Position numbers and translations under genes: made by a program | Notes under the pieces: generated by a model | Told to the model about the DNA's origin: nothing | What the model saw: the letters and a program-made list of their open reading frames with translations, nothing else | Database searches by the model: none | Part shown: one piece after another, positions 33,714-42,266 of the stretch | Numbering within the stretch: position 1 is the stretch's first letter | Layout: each line of letters begins with the position of its first letter | NCBI RefSeq assembly: GCF_050337105.1 | Contig: NZ_JAKJSQ010000016.1 | Span: forward strand, 1-64,000 | Length of the DNA stretch: 64,000 nucleotides | Source of the DNA: Aliivibrio_A kagoshimensis | GTDB lineage: Bacteria; Pseudomonadota; Gammaproteobacteria; Enterobacterales; Vibrionaceae | Direction of reading: 5' to 3'

Positions 33714-34637
33714 TTAAGCAAAGGCTGATTTCAGTCGGTGCCACAGGCGCCCATCAATAGCGGATAACCCGGAGACTATTAACGCCATTCCCAAGATATG
33801 AATAACTTCCAGCGATTCGTTCAGGAATAATGAGCCAAGCAGAGTCGCAGAGGCTGGTACAAGCAGTGTTACCAGCAACACGTTTGTCGCGCCTGCCAAT
33901 TCAAGGATTTTGAAATAGAGAACATAAGCTATCGCCGTGGAAGCAACGGCAAGCCCTACAATCGCTATCCATGTGCTCATGTTTGTTTTGTTCGTATCGA
34001 CAGCACCATCTACAAATAGCGTGATAGGAAGCAATATAAGTGTTGAGGTGGTGACCTGTCCTGCTGCGGTAACAACAGAATTAATGCCTAGTGATTTGAA
34101 TCTGCGTCCGTATACGCCTGCAAATGCATAAGATACTGTAGCGGCAACAATAGCAAGCTGTGCTAACAAGCTGCCTTCGCCACCTAAAGCTGGTACCCCA
34201 ATCATTACGACTACACCGACGAAACCGATAGCAACACCGAACAGTTTTAACGGAGTCGGTCGTTCATCAGGCAGAAAAACACTTGCCACAACTACGGTAA
34301 ATATCGGCGTTGCAGCGTTCAGAATAGAGGCCAGACTTGATGCAATCTGAGTTTGTCCCCATACAATCAGAGCAAAAGGGATCACGTTGTTTAGCAATCC
34401 CATCCCTAAGAATTCCTTCCAGATTTTTAGACTTTTTGGCGGGCGTAACCCAAGTATCATGGCTATTCCCCATAGAGTAAACGCTGCAATACCAACTCTA
34501 AGTGTCACTATGGTTAATGGAGGAAGGTCATTGATCACTACGCCTACAAAGAAGAAAGATCCACCCCATAAGATGGATAGCAAAATGAGCATAGCCCATA
34601 CTTTTGAGTTCATAGAGTGATTAATGCTAGATGTCAT
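33714..34637 (-). CDS. EamA/DMT family transporter
   Basis: A 307-residue inner-membrane protein with ten hydrophobic segments, made of two EamA repeats. Typical patterns are 'ILWGGSFFFVGVVINDLPPLTIVTLRVGIAA' and 'LVPASATLLGSLFLNESLEVIHILGMALIVSG'. These transporters export metabolites or drugs; the substrate is unknown. It is followed after 28 bases by the AlkA-type gene, so the two may be co-transcribed, and it is divergent from ada. Confidence 0.85.
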   Translation of the reverse strand: MTSSINHSMNSKVWAMLILLSILWGGSFFFVGVVINDLPPLTIVTLRVGIAAFTLWGIAMILGLRPPKSLKIWKEFLGMGLLNNVIPFALIVWGQTQIASSLASILNAATPIFTVVVASVFLPDERPTPLKLFGVAIGFVGVVVMIGVPALGGEGSLLAQLAIVAATVSYAFAGVYGRRFKSLGINSVVTAAGQVTTSTLILLPITLFVDGAVDTNKTNMSTWIAIVGLAVASTAIAYVLYFKILELAGATNVLLVTLLVPASATLLGSLFLNESLEVIHILGMALIVSGLSAIDGRLWHRLKSAFA

Positions 34638-34730
34638 GGTCGTTATAATCCGTGTTATTCGTCTTTAAGTTCATATTAGCTATGACGACAACCTTAAAAC
34701 ATCCGAAAATTGCGCTACATTCAAATTGAA

Positions 34731-34758
34731 GGGTTAATAAACAGCCGTGAATTAACCC
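34731..34758. promoter_or_regulatory. 8-bp perfect inverted repeat between EamA and ada genes
   Basis: GGGTTAAT and ATTAACCC are separated by 12 bases, 75 bases before the ada start codon in the shared divergent region. A possible operator. Confidence 0.35.
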
Positions 34759-34832
34759 GCAAGAATCGGATGGTATCATCAAGCTTTCTGTGATGAGATA
34801 TTGATGAATCCTGCTAAACAGTGAGCGTAGCT

Positions 34833-35891
34833 ATGTCAAAGTTATCTGAAAATGAAATGAAAAATGTGATATCGCAGAGAGATGGGTCTTTTGATGGACA
34901 GTTTTACTATGGCGTCATCACCACTGGCGTATTCTGTTCGCCTTCCTGTTCAACCAAAGCGGCAAACCCAGAAAACTTGAGATTCTTTTTTGATATTGAA
35001 TCCGCAATTCAAGCAGGGTTTCGTCCCTGTAAGCGTTGCAATCCAGCAGGACAGGATGAGCGTACACATCAGCTAATCGATGTGGCTCGCTATATAGAAA
35101 CTCATGCCGAAGACAAACTGACGCTAACCCAGTTAGGCAATATTTCAGGGCTTTCACCTTCCCGGTTACAACGCAAATTTAAAGACATGTTTGGTGTGTC
35201 ACCCAAACATTATCAGGATGCAGCGCGAATGCGAAAGTTTAAGCGTTCGTTAAAAGAGGGAAAGGGTGTAACTGATGCGATTTATTCGTCAGGTTATGGC
35301 TCAATAAGTCGAGTATATGGTGAAGCGACCAGAAATATAGGCATGACGCCAAAAGCATACAGAGCTGGCGGTAAAGGTGAAACTATCCATTATGCGTGTC
35401 GAGAGACGGCGCTTGGGTACATGATAATGGCTGCGACAGATAAGGGAGTATGCTCGGTACAGTTTGGTGATGACAAAGATTTTTTACTAACCCTATTATC
35501 TGATGAGTTTCCAGAGGCTCAGCTTGTACTTTCTGCGGCACAAGATACATCTGAGCTGGATAGCTGGATGTTGGCTTTAGATCAGCATATTAGTCAGGGC
35601 GCTCCCAGACCCAATGTGCCTATTGATATCAGAGGAACGGCATTCCAAATCAAAGTGTGGCAATTTCTGCTAAGCATCAAAGAAGGGGATGTGATGAGCT
35701 ATGGTGAGGTTGCAGAGCATATTGATAGCCCGAAGGCGGTTCGCGCTGTAGGAACCGCTTGTGGCAAAAATCCAGTTGGAATTCTTATCCCCTGCCACCG
35801 AGTATTGCGTAGTGACGGTTCTTTAGGAGGTTATCGCTGGGGACTAGAGCGCAAAAGAACATTGTTGGATATGGAAAGAGCAAGGCGCTAA
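34833..35891 (+). CDS. ada: Ada: alkylation-response activator and O6-methylguanine methyltransferase
   Basis: A 352-residue protein with the full Ada layout. The N-terminal zinc domain has Cys35, Cys39, Cys66 and Cys69, Cys35 being the methylphosphotriester acceptor. An AraC-type HTH follows (about 85-180, 'LTLTQLGNISGLSPSRLQRKFKDMFGVSPKHYQ'). The C-terminal O6-methylguanine methyltransferase has the acceptor Cys321 in 'GILIPCHRVLRS'. Methylated Ada activates ada and alkA genes. ATG 34833 is preferred to GTG 34821. It is divergent from the EamA/AlkA pair, consistent with a shared adaptive-response regulon. Confidence 0.93.
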   Translation: MSKLSENEMKNVISQRDGSFDGQFYYGVITTGVFCSPSCSTKAANPENLRFFFDIESAIQAGFRPCKRCNPAGQDERTHQLIDVARYIETHAEDKLTLTQLGNISGLSPSRLQRKFKDMFGVSPKHYQDAARMRKFKRSLKEGKGVTDAIYSSGYGSISRVYGEATRNIGMTPKAYRAGGKGETIHYACRETALGYMIMAATDKGVCSVQFGDDKDFLLTLLSDEFPEAQLVLSAAQDTSELDSWMLALDQHISQGAPRPNVPIDIRGTAFQIKVWQFLLSIKEGDVMSYGEVAEHIDSPKAVRAVGTACGKNPVGILIPCHRVLRSDGSLGGYRWGLERKRTLLDMERARR

Positions 35892-36211
35892 TTCAATTGA
35901 TCACTAGAATAAGTGAAATATTGAATACTCTCTGATAAATCCTGCATAAAACAAATCTAATAGTGTTGATGGAGAGTGGAAGGTTATGTCCAGTTCCGCG
36001 CATCTCAGCCACCGCAGAAATCGGTGAATGATTACGTTTTGAGATACCAAAAGTTATCCTAAGGGTAAATTCAGGCCGAAGCGTTCAACTCGGTTCTGCC
36101 CCAAGACCTGTTACGCAAGAATTTATTATCTAGTTTTAACCCAAGTTTTTCCTTACGAGTTGTTATCAATCGAAATCTAATATAGTGGCCAAAATGATTA
36201 AGCCACTACAG
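35892..36211. other. 320-base gap without a supported gene
   Basis: No frame with coding character is seen. Near its end TAGTGGC and GCCACTA (36183-36208) form a 7-bp stem just after the stop codon of the diguanylate cyclase gene, possibly a weak terminator without a T-run. The arms share AGTGGC/GCCACT with the hairpin downstream of tehB. Confidence 0.5.
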
Positions 36212-37354
36212 TCATCGTTGCGCAATGCAATCACGCCCTTTAGATTTAGCCTTATATAAAGCACTATCTGCTCTGTTAATTAATGAACTCCAATCATCAT
36301 TAATTTGGATTTGAGTAAATCCGATACTAGCTGTATATCTACAAAAGGATAGCTCTTCACTAGAGCTATCCTTTGCGTGGGTCATGACTCTGTTCGCTAT
36401 ATGAATTGCTTGTTCTTTCTTAGTTCTCGGCAAAATGACAAGAAATTCGTCTCCACCGTAGCGAAAACAGAGATCATTTATGCGACATGTTTCTTTAAGA
36501 ACGCGACTAAAATGTTTAATAACTTTATCGCCATAGTCATGACCATAGGTATCATTAATTGTTTTGAAATGATCTAAGTCGACTAAAAGTATAGATGTGT
36601 TGTTTTCTCGTCTTGTTTGAATAAACTGAGGTACGAGTTCTTTTAGGCCTCTTCGATTATAAAGGCCTGTTAGTTCATCAGTGATAGATGAACGATAAGT
36701 TTGTTTCAATAGCCGATCGGTTAACATCCAGAATACTGAAAATACTAGGCTAACAACCGTAATTGTTGTGACAACGAAAGACAATTTATGAATATCTGAT
36801 GTCAGATGATAGTCAATTATAGTTCCTTCTATAAGAGTAGATAAAGTTCTAATCACCATATATAAAGCGTTTATGAATAATGTCAGATTTAGTAGAAACC
36901 TTGCTTTTTTATTGTCTAGCTTCGTCCCTGAACAGTTTGCATAGATGGCTAAGACACACACAGTTACAACTAAAACACTTCGCGTCTCAATTCTAGAGGT
37001 AACGGAAGGAGCAATAATTGTGTTATAGAAAAAGAAACCAATGGTAAAGACAGTAACAACAACTGATATCACTAGAAGATATTTATTTGCTTCTCGTAAT
37101 ATTGTTATACCTGTGAGCAGAAAACAAAAAGCAACGGTATATATGCAATTGGAAAAAAAGACTATATATATTGAAGATTGGGTAAAGCCCAATGAAAGCG
37201 GCGCAATGCTAATTCCTAACAACAGAGCAGCATAACCAATATGATTAAGGCCTAAAGCTGTCCCTGCGAACATATGTTTATGGGTTAGTAACATAGCACT
37301 AGCGACTGTGATTGTTAATAAGGTACTATAAACAGCTAAGGTATATACATCCAT
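36212..37354 (-). CDS. Membrane diguanylate cyclase (GGDEF)
   Basis: A protein of about 380 residues. The first 215 residues contain six to seven hydrophobic segments, a membrane sensor of unidentified type. A GGDEF domain follows: 'DELTGLYNRRGL' at its start, 'LLVDLDHFKTINDTYGHDYGD' for metal and GTP binding, and the intact active-site loop 'RYGGDEFLVILP'. It should make cyclic di-GMP. No RxxD inhibitory site is evident five residues before the loop. Start is ATG 37354 (GGTGA upstream) or ATG 37381. Single gene. Confidence 0.85.
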   Translation of the reverse strand: MDVYTLAVYSTLLTITVASAMLLTHKHMFAGTALGLNHIGYAALLLGISIAPLSLGFTQSSIYIVFFSNCIYTVAFCFLLTGITILREANKYLLVISVVVTVFTIGFFFYNTIIAPSVTSRIETRSVLVVTVCVLAIYANCSGTKLDNKKARFLLNLTLFINALYMVIRTLSTLIEGTIIDYHLTSDIHKLSFVVTTITVVSLVFSVFWMLTDRLLKQTYRSSITDELTGLYNRRGLKELVPQFIQTRRENNTSILLVDLDHFKTINDTYGHDYGDKVIKHFSRVLKETCRINDLCFRYGGDEFLVILPRTKKEQAIHIANRVMTHAKDSSSEELSFCRYTASIGFTQIQINDDWSSLINRADSALYKAKSKGRDCIAQR

Positions 37355-37381
37355 AAAGTCACCAACAACATATAGATCCAA

Positions 37382-37826
37382 ATCTCTTAGAACCAGTATT
37401 GCGCATTTTTGGCTTTATAAGTTGATNTGCGATAATATTTGTATTAATTTTTATAAATTTTAAAATATTATGTGTAACACTGCTATGAATTACCTCCGTA
37501 GATACAATAAAACCAGAAATGCCACACCAATTATCAGTGATTAAAATCTAACTAGAGGTAGACCTTTATTGATATTATTCCTTATATTGTTAATAATTGT
37601 AGTGTCCGAATATGTCCAGAACCTTTCTTACTTGGCGGCATAACAGGAAAATGCTCCTTTCGGTGTTAACGGTGTAGTTGACTGACAGGATATGTGAGCT
37701 AGCTTTCCTTAAATTTTTAATCCTTTAATTCGATTTAAATGGATTAAAGCAACCTCTTCACATTTGATTTTTATAGCTAAGCTTTAACCGCTATAATACT
37801 ATTCTCTATGGTCACTTGTTGGATTT
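37382..37826. other. 445-base gap containing one ambiguous base
   Basis: No gene is supported. Base 37428 is an 'n', marking a sequencing or assembly uncertainty upstream of the diguanylate cyclase gene. A TATAAT at 37792-37797 is a candidate -10 for the AraC gene; no matching -35 was found at standard spacing. The region is AT-rich at both ends. Confidence 0.6.
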
Positions 37827-38540
37827 ATGAAAGCTAGTTTAAGTATCCGCACATATACCAAACGCATGAACCGTCATGTTCATGGGAACTATCATCAACT
37901 GGTGTTACCCACTCAAGGTAACATTTATATAGATATGGACGGGTTTGTCGGTAAAGTGGCGGCTGGAGATTGTATAGTTATTCCTCAAGGAGTTGCCCAC
38001 GGGTTTAATGCGGATGAAGCTTCACGTTTTATCGTCTCAGATATGGAAGAGTTACCTTTTCACTTGCTTGACGACAATATTGTGGTTTTCTCCATGACAC
38101 CACCTTTACTTAGCTTTATTCAATTTGTGGAGAATCAGCTCGAATTTCAGGTAAATCGTAAGTTAGAAACCTCGATCGTAGAGACCTTCTTCTTGCTACT
38201 GGAACAACAGGAGTTGTCTCGAACCGTTGACTCACGTATCCGAGGCGTACAATCATTGATCGCAGAACAACTAGAGCAATCATTAACAATCACTGTTTTA
38301 GCTAATGCCGCCTTCTTGAGTCCTACACAGTTTAAAAAACTATTTAAAGACAATTTAAGAATGAGCGTTCATAAATACATCACTTTTCAGCGCATGGAGA
38401 AGGCCAAAGCATTACTGACTCATACGGACCTCCCTATTCAACAGATTGCTGAACGAGTTGGTTATAGTGATCTTTCAGCTTTTAGTCGAAGATTTTCAAA
38501 ACACTTCGGAGTTTCACCAAGAGAGTTTTCTCGAACTTAA
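37827..38540 (+). CDS. AraC-family regulator with cupin sensor
   Basis: A 237-residue regulator. The N-terminal half is a cupin-like sensor ('RHVHGNYHQLVLPTQGNIYIDMDGFVGKVAAGDCIVIPQG'). The C-terminal half is the double HTH of AraC proteins, ending 'QIAERVGYSDLSAFSRRFSKHFGVSPREF'. It is 110 bases upstream of an EamA exporter on the same strand, a common pairing in which the regulator controls the exporter. Confidence 0.85.
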   Translation: MKASLSIRTYTKRMNRHVHGNYHQLVLPTQGNIYIDMDGFVGKVAAGDCIVIPQGVAHGFNADEASRFIVSDMEELPFHLLDDNIVVFSMTPPLLSFIQFVENQLEFQVNRKLETSIVETFFLLLEQQELSRTVDSRIRGVQSLIAEQLEQSLTITVLANAAFLSPTQFKKLFKDNLRMSVHKYITFQRMEKAKALLTHTDLPIQQIAERVGYSDLSAFSRRFSKHFGVSPREFSRT

Positions 38541-38650
38541 TTAAAATAGTCTAATCAAGCAACTATTCCGTCTTTTTAGCACAAAAATATCCTTTATTTT
38601 CCTTTATGCTTTCTACTTAATAAAAGCTATTAAACTAGGTAGAAAATACT

Positions 38651-39547
38651 ATGTTGCTATATCGCTTCACCAGTTATCAATTGGGTATCATATCAATACT
38701 TTTGGCCGCTACCTTATGGGGGACAACGGGTACGGTAGCCAGTTTTTCGCCCAATATTAGTTCTTTGGCAATTGGTGCGTTCTCAATGGGGGTCGGAGGG
38801 ATTTTTCAGGCATGTTTATCATTTAAGTCAGTCAGGAAAGATTTTGGAAAAATCATGTCTCATAAGAAGGAGTTAATAGTCAGTGTTATCGCCTTAGTTG
38901 CCTATCCATTAGCTTTTTATTCATCTATGAGATTGGTGGGAGTGGCAATAGGCACTGTTATATCTATCTCTACCGCTCCTTTCTTTTCAGTTTTGTTAGA
39001 GTGTCTATTTAGCAAAAACACAAAAATAACTAAACAGTGGTTGCTTAGTTTTGTAGTAGGCGTGACAGGAATAATGTTGTTGGTAACTTCTGAGTCTTCC
39101 TCAATCAACAGAATTGATCAAGATATGAGATTTTGGGGTATCTTACTTGGTTTTGTTGCAGGTATGACTTATGCGACATACTCATGGGGAGTGAAGGCTA
39201 TGATTGACCGAGGTGTTCAATCACAAGCCGCAATGGGCAGCACTTTTGGTCTTGGTGCTATTTTGCTTCTCCCAACACTTTTTATTACAGGAGATAACCT
39301 GTTTGCTTCTTCGTCGAATGTAATGGTTATTGGCTATATGGCATTGATCCCTATGGGGGTAGGCTATATAGCTTATGGATTTGGATTAAGGTCTGTTACA
39401 GCAAGTAGTGCTAACTTACTCACTTTATTTGAGCCAGTTATTGCTGCCGTACTGGCAGTTGTGATTGTGGGAGAGTCTATCCCTTCGATTGGGTGGGCTG
39501 GAATTGTATTGATACTGCTCTGTTTGTTACTTCAAGCTAAAAACTAA
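38651..39547 (+). CDS. EamA/DMT family transporter
   Basis: A 298-residue inner-membrane protein of ten segments with two EamA repeats: 'LLAATLWGTTGTVASFSPNISSLAIGAFSMGVGG' and 'ASSANLLTLFEPVIAAVLAVVIVGESI'. A metabolite or drug exporter of unknown substrate. It follows the AraC gene and probably belongs to its regulon. Confidence 0.85.
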   Translation: MLLYRFTSYQLGIISILLAATLWGTTGTVASFSPNISSLAIGAFSMGVGGIFQACLSFKSVRKDFGKIMSHKKELIVSVIALVAYPLAFYSSMRLVGVAIGTVISISTAPFFSVLLECLFSKNTKITKQWLLSFVVGVTGIMLLVTSESSSINRIDQDMRFWGILLGFVAGMTYATYSWGVKAMIDRGVQSQAAMGSTFGLGAILLLPTLFITGDNLFASSSNVMVIGYMALIPMGVGYIAYGFGLRSVTASSANLLTLFEPVIAAVLAVVIVGESIPSIGWAGIVLILLCLLLQAKN

Positions 39548-39656
39548 ATTATTCGATCGGTGCAGCTTTTACTGGGACATACAAACAGACGCACAGCTTG
39601 TCGTCCGATTTTCTAGTTAAGCTGCTCATGAATTCTGCAGGTATTGTAAAAGTTAG

Positions 39657-39680
39657 GGTGTTTAGATTCCAGTAAACACC
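39657..39680 (-). terminator. Hairpin after the Sel1 remnant
   Basis: GGTGTTTA and TAAACACC form an 8-bp stem around eight bases, seven bases beyond the stop codon of the Sel1-type remnant on the minus strand, with a T-rich stretch ending 11 bases later. A probable old terminator of that gene. Confidence 0.45.
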
Positions 39681-39686
39681 TTTCGC

Positions 39687-39809
39687 CTACTCATTAGCAT
39701 TTTTGTCTAATATCTTTTGAGCTTTTACATGACCTTGCTCAGCCGCTTTTCGAATCCATTTTTCTACTTGTGTTTCATCTTTAGGAAACTATGAACATCC
39801 CATCAACAT
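39687..39809 (-). pseudogene. Remnant of a Sel1-repeat lipoprotein
   Basis: A 41-codon minus-strand frame starts MLMGCS, resembling the end of a lipoprotein signal with its acylated Cys. An in-frame TAG at codon 7 is followed by 'KDETQVEKWIRKAAEQGHVK' and 'AQKILDKNANE', a clear Sel1-like helical repeat, then a stop. The internal stop and tiny size mark it as a decayed gene or a sequencing-affected short gene. The rest of the gap 39548-39837 shows no gene. Confidence 0.55.
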
Positions 39810-39837
39810 GATCAGTCACCAGCAGTGTTCCGCCTTA

Positions 39838-40206
39838 TCAATTTGGGGAATGTAACCCCATTCTGTTCCCTTCTGAATCAAGGAAAATGGCAAAAAATCC
39901 ACTTTCGTCAACATGAGCTGTTTTAGGGATAATGATTTCACCGCGATTATTCACAACTTCATCAAGAATGACCTGAAGGTTTTCTCCCCCGTTTAGGTAT
40001 ATAGTGACGCCACTTGATGAAGGCTGGAAACCTTCTTCTTTTAAAATAACGCCAGTAACTGCCTGACCTTCATAAGGAAAAATGCCCATTTCCATACCCG
40101 GCATTTCCATTTGTTCTATATTGATACCCAGAATTGCCTGGTAGAATTCGATTGCTCTTGAAATATCTAATGCTGGAATTTCAAAAATTGAAATATAACT
40201 GTTCAT
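39838..40206 (-). CDS. VOC-family (glyoxalase/bleomycin-resistance-like) protein
   Basis: A 122-residue vicinal-oxygen-chelate protein. 'SIFEIPALDISRAIEFYQAILGINIEQMEMPGMEMGIFP' opens the first betaalphabetabetabeta unit and 'FFAIFLDSEGNRMGLHS' closes the second, with Glu/His candidates for metal binding. ATG 40206 is preferred to 40227 because GGAGAAGGT directly precedes it. Substrate unknown. It lies downstream of an AraC gene on the same strand in divergent order. Confidence 0.8.
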   Translation of the reverse strand: MNSYISIFEIPALDISRAIEFYQAILGINIEQMEMPGMEMGIFPYEGQAVTGVILKEEGFQPSSSGVTIYLNGGENLQVILDEVVNNRGEIIIPKTAHVDESGFFAIFLDSEGNRMGLHSPN

Positions 40207-40333
40207 ACCTTCTCCACTTTGATTCATAGCTGAATAGCACTTTTACTTTACTCTCACATCTACTGATTGAAATGCTAAGGCAAGGATATGTGGTCAATGG
40301 AAAAAGGAATTGTAAAAATGCGACAGAGTAAAT

Positions 40334-41146
40334 TCACTTATAGAAAATAGAAGAGAGAGTCATGTTTTCATTCCCTAGAAACTCTTTTGGGCTGACTCCG
40401 GTAAATTCTTTGAAATCTTTGATAAAGTGCGATTGATCGTAGTAGTCATTTTGATAAGCGATCTGGGTAAGGCTTTCCTCTTCGTTAAGCATCGCTTTTA
40501 AGGCATTTTGAAGCCGAATCAATTTGCCTAATTGTTTCGGACTGACGCCAATTTGTTTTACGAACATCCTCTCAAGTTGCCTTCTTTGGGATAAGTCTTC
40601 TTTAAGGATTTTGCTAATCGACGAACTTCCCTTTGTTGCGAGTAGAGTATCTATTGTTGCTTTGACAATATTATCAACCGTTGTCTGTTCATTGAGCTTA
40701 TTCAGAAGAAATGACTCGATTATCTTTATTCTTTGTTTCGTATCTGCTGCGTGAATGATCTCTTGTTCCAGTTTTTTAGCCGTTTTTTCCTCGAACAACT
40801 GAGCTAAGGGCGTCTCGGTATTCGCCAATGCCTTGATAGGTACAGTTACAAAATTAGCAAAACCATAAGGGTAAAAACGGATGGAAAATGTGTCGACGTA
40901 CCCCGTCGGCTCAATATAAAAAGGATCGATAGTATGACCCAGCACCATGGCTCTGGGCTGCATAATGAAGCTATCTTCAGAGGTATGTCTTTTTATATCG
41001 TCTCCAAGAATGAATGCCATTTCGATGGTGCCATCTGGAATGATTCGTTGTCTTTGATGGTCATCCGTTTTAGGGACTTCCAATGTCCAGTAGCAACTGA
41101 TTAACGACTCTAGATCTGGGTGTGGCTGAAAGGTCTGATAATTCAT
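40334..41146 (-). CDS. AraC-family regulator with DUF6597 N-terminus
   Basis: A 270-residue regulator. The N-terminal domain ('PDLESLISCYWTLEVPKTDDHQRQRIIPDGTIEMAFILGD') is of the DUF6597 type. The C-terminal AraC HTH ends 'QIAYQNDYYDQSHFIKDFKEFTGVSPKEFL'. It is followed at 107 bases by the co-oriented VOC gene, a frequent partnership, so it may control it. Confidence 0.85.
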   Translation of the reverse strand: MNYQTFQPHPDLESLISCYWTLEVPKTDDHQRQRIIPDGTIEMAFILGDDIKRHTSEDSFIMQPRAMVLGHTIDPFYIEPTGYVDTFSIRFYPYGFANFVTVPIKALANTETPLAQLFEEKTAKKLEQEIIHAADTKQRIKIIESFLLNKLNEQTTVDNIVKATIDTLLATKGSSSISKILKEDLSQRRQLERMFVKQIGVSPKQLGKLIRLQNALKAMLNEEESLTQIAYQNDYYDQSHFIKDFKEFTGVSPKEFLGNENMTLSSIFYK

Positions 41147-41194
41147 AAGTGCTTTAATTCCCTATTTTATGCCGCCGTCAAGGAGGCGCCAGTA

Positions 41195-41477
41195 ATGACA
41201 CCAATCGACCATAATGAAGTACTCATCAACTTAGAACAAGTAGGCGTTAAGATTGAAGAGTTAATGGCTAGCACATACCAATGTTGGTAGTGCGGCTATC
41301 GGACTATTGGCGAGTGATGCTGCAACGAATCAGCCGATATTTGCAGCCATTGATAATGAAGGCGGGAACAAAGATTTTGCCACTATGATTGATTCACTTG
41401 ATGATGCAAAAGATGCCATCAATTTTTGGGTAGACCGTTTGGGTGTGACCCTGCAAGAGTGGAAAAAGCCAGATTAA
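41195..41477 (+). pseudogene. Frameshifted small gene of unknown function
   Basis: AAGGAGG and ATG at 41195 start a frame reading 'MTPIDHNEVLINLEQVGVKI' and 'EELMA' that stops after 32 codons. Shifting by one base near 41270 restores a frame that continues 'AHTNVGSAAIGLLASDAATN' and ends 'NFWVDRLGVTLQEWKKPD'. The combined product would have about 94 residues. One base gained (or two lost) explains it: a recent pseudogene or a sequencing error. I do not recognise the family. Confidence 0.65.
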
Positions 41478-41502
41478 AAGAACCTTATTGAATGTAGCCC
41501 CC

Positions 41503-42210
41503 TCACCCACAATACCTATCCTTCATCTTATTAAATGCTTTCTCTTTCGAGGCACTGACGTCCAACCCATACGTTATCCTAATGCGCTCGAAACGAGCAA
41601 TATATTGGCACTGATTTTTCGGCGGTAACCACTCATCCAACCCTTTTGCACCTTTCTGGCGGTTTAGCGAGGCTTCGACACTGAGTAGGTTTGCTGGATC
41701 ATTAGCTATTTGTACCCTCTTCTCTTTTGGCCACTGATTAGCACCATGGTCCCAAGCCCATTTTAATGGCACGACATGGTCAATATCGATATCTGAGGCT
41801 TTATAGATCGTTTTTCCTGAATAGGGAGAGTTCCAGCGTCCCGATTTCACCATGCACTCTTTACCTGTTTTAAAGTGTACTGGCGCCAATGATTGCGAAA
41901 TCAACGCTTCCATACGTGAATTTTGGCAATCTTTATCACTATCAGACCAGCCTGAACCAAACTGAGAGCGACTGTATTTATTCGCTGATTGGCTACTCGA
42001 CGCTTTCATGTTTTTAGGCAAGCGCCCACCGGACTCTACACAGTGGGGAATTGAATCAAACGCGGTGTATTTTTGGGTTCGTTCATAAGAGCCAGAGGAT
42101 TCATCGTGGCAAATACCACTGGACGACTTCTTAATTGGCAACGAAGCGTGTGAAAGCGTGCTAAAGATAAACAGAATCGATACAGGTAAAACAGCGGAAA
42201 ATTTAATCAT
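41503..42210 (-). CDS. Secreted HNH-type nuclease (DUF1524-like)
   Basis: A 235-residue protein with a signal peptide (IKFSAVLPVSILFIFSTLSHA), so exported. The C-terminal half is an HNH/DUF1524 nuclease domain: 'SDIDIDHVVPLKWAWDHGA' holds the Asp-His of the metal site, followed by 'DPANLLSVEASLNRQKGAKG' and a Cys-containing end. Such proteins are extracellular or periplasmic endonucleases, for DNA scavenging or uptake-related degradation. Single gene; no immunity protein or secretion system gene is adjacent. Confidence 0.82.
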   Translation of the reverse strand: MIKFSAVLPVSILFIFSTLSHASLPIKKSSSGICHDESSGSYERTQKYTAFDSIPHCVESGGRLPKNMKASSSQSANKYSRSQFGSGWSDSDKDCQNSRMEALISQSLAPVHFKTGKECMVKSGRWNSPYSGKTIYKASDIDIDHVVPLKWAWDHGANQWPKEKRVQIANDPANLLSVEASLNRQKGAKGLDEWLPPKNQCQYIARFERIRITYGLDVSASKEKAFNKMKDRYCG

Positions 42211-42266
42211 AATTTCAACTCATTAACTACTGAGAGCAGTAAAGGGACAGACACCTGATGTATGCG

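Noticed and set aside
34700..34740. Ada-box candidate (TTGCGC next to AATT) upstream of ada
   Set aside because: The spacing between the half motifs does not match the known AAT-N6-GCAA arrangement on either strand.
35892..36130. Possible integron attC-like or IS remnant in the gap after ada
   Set aside because: No core recombination sites, no long inverted repeat and no transposase fragment were found.
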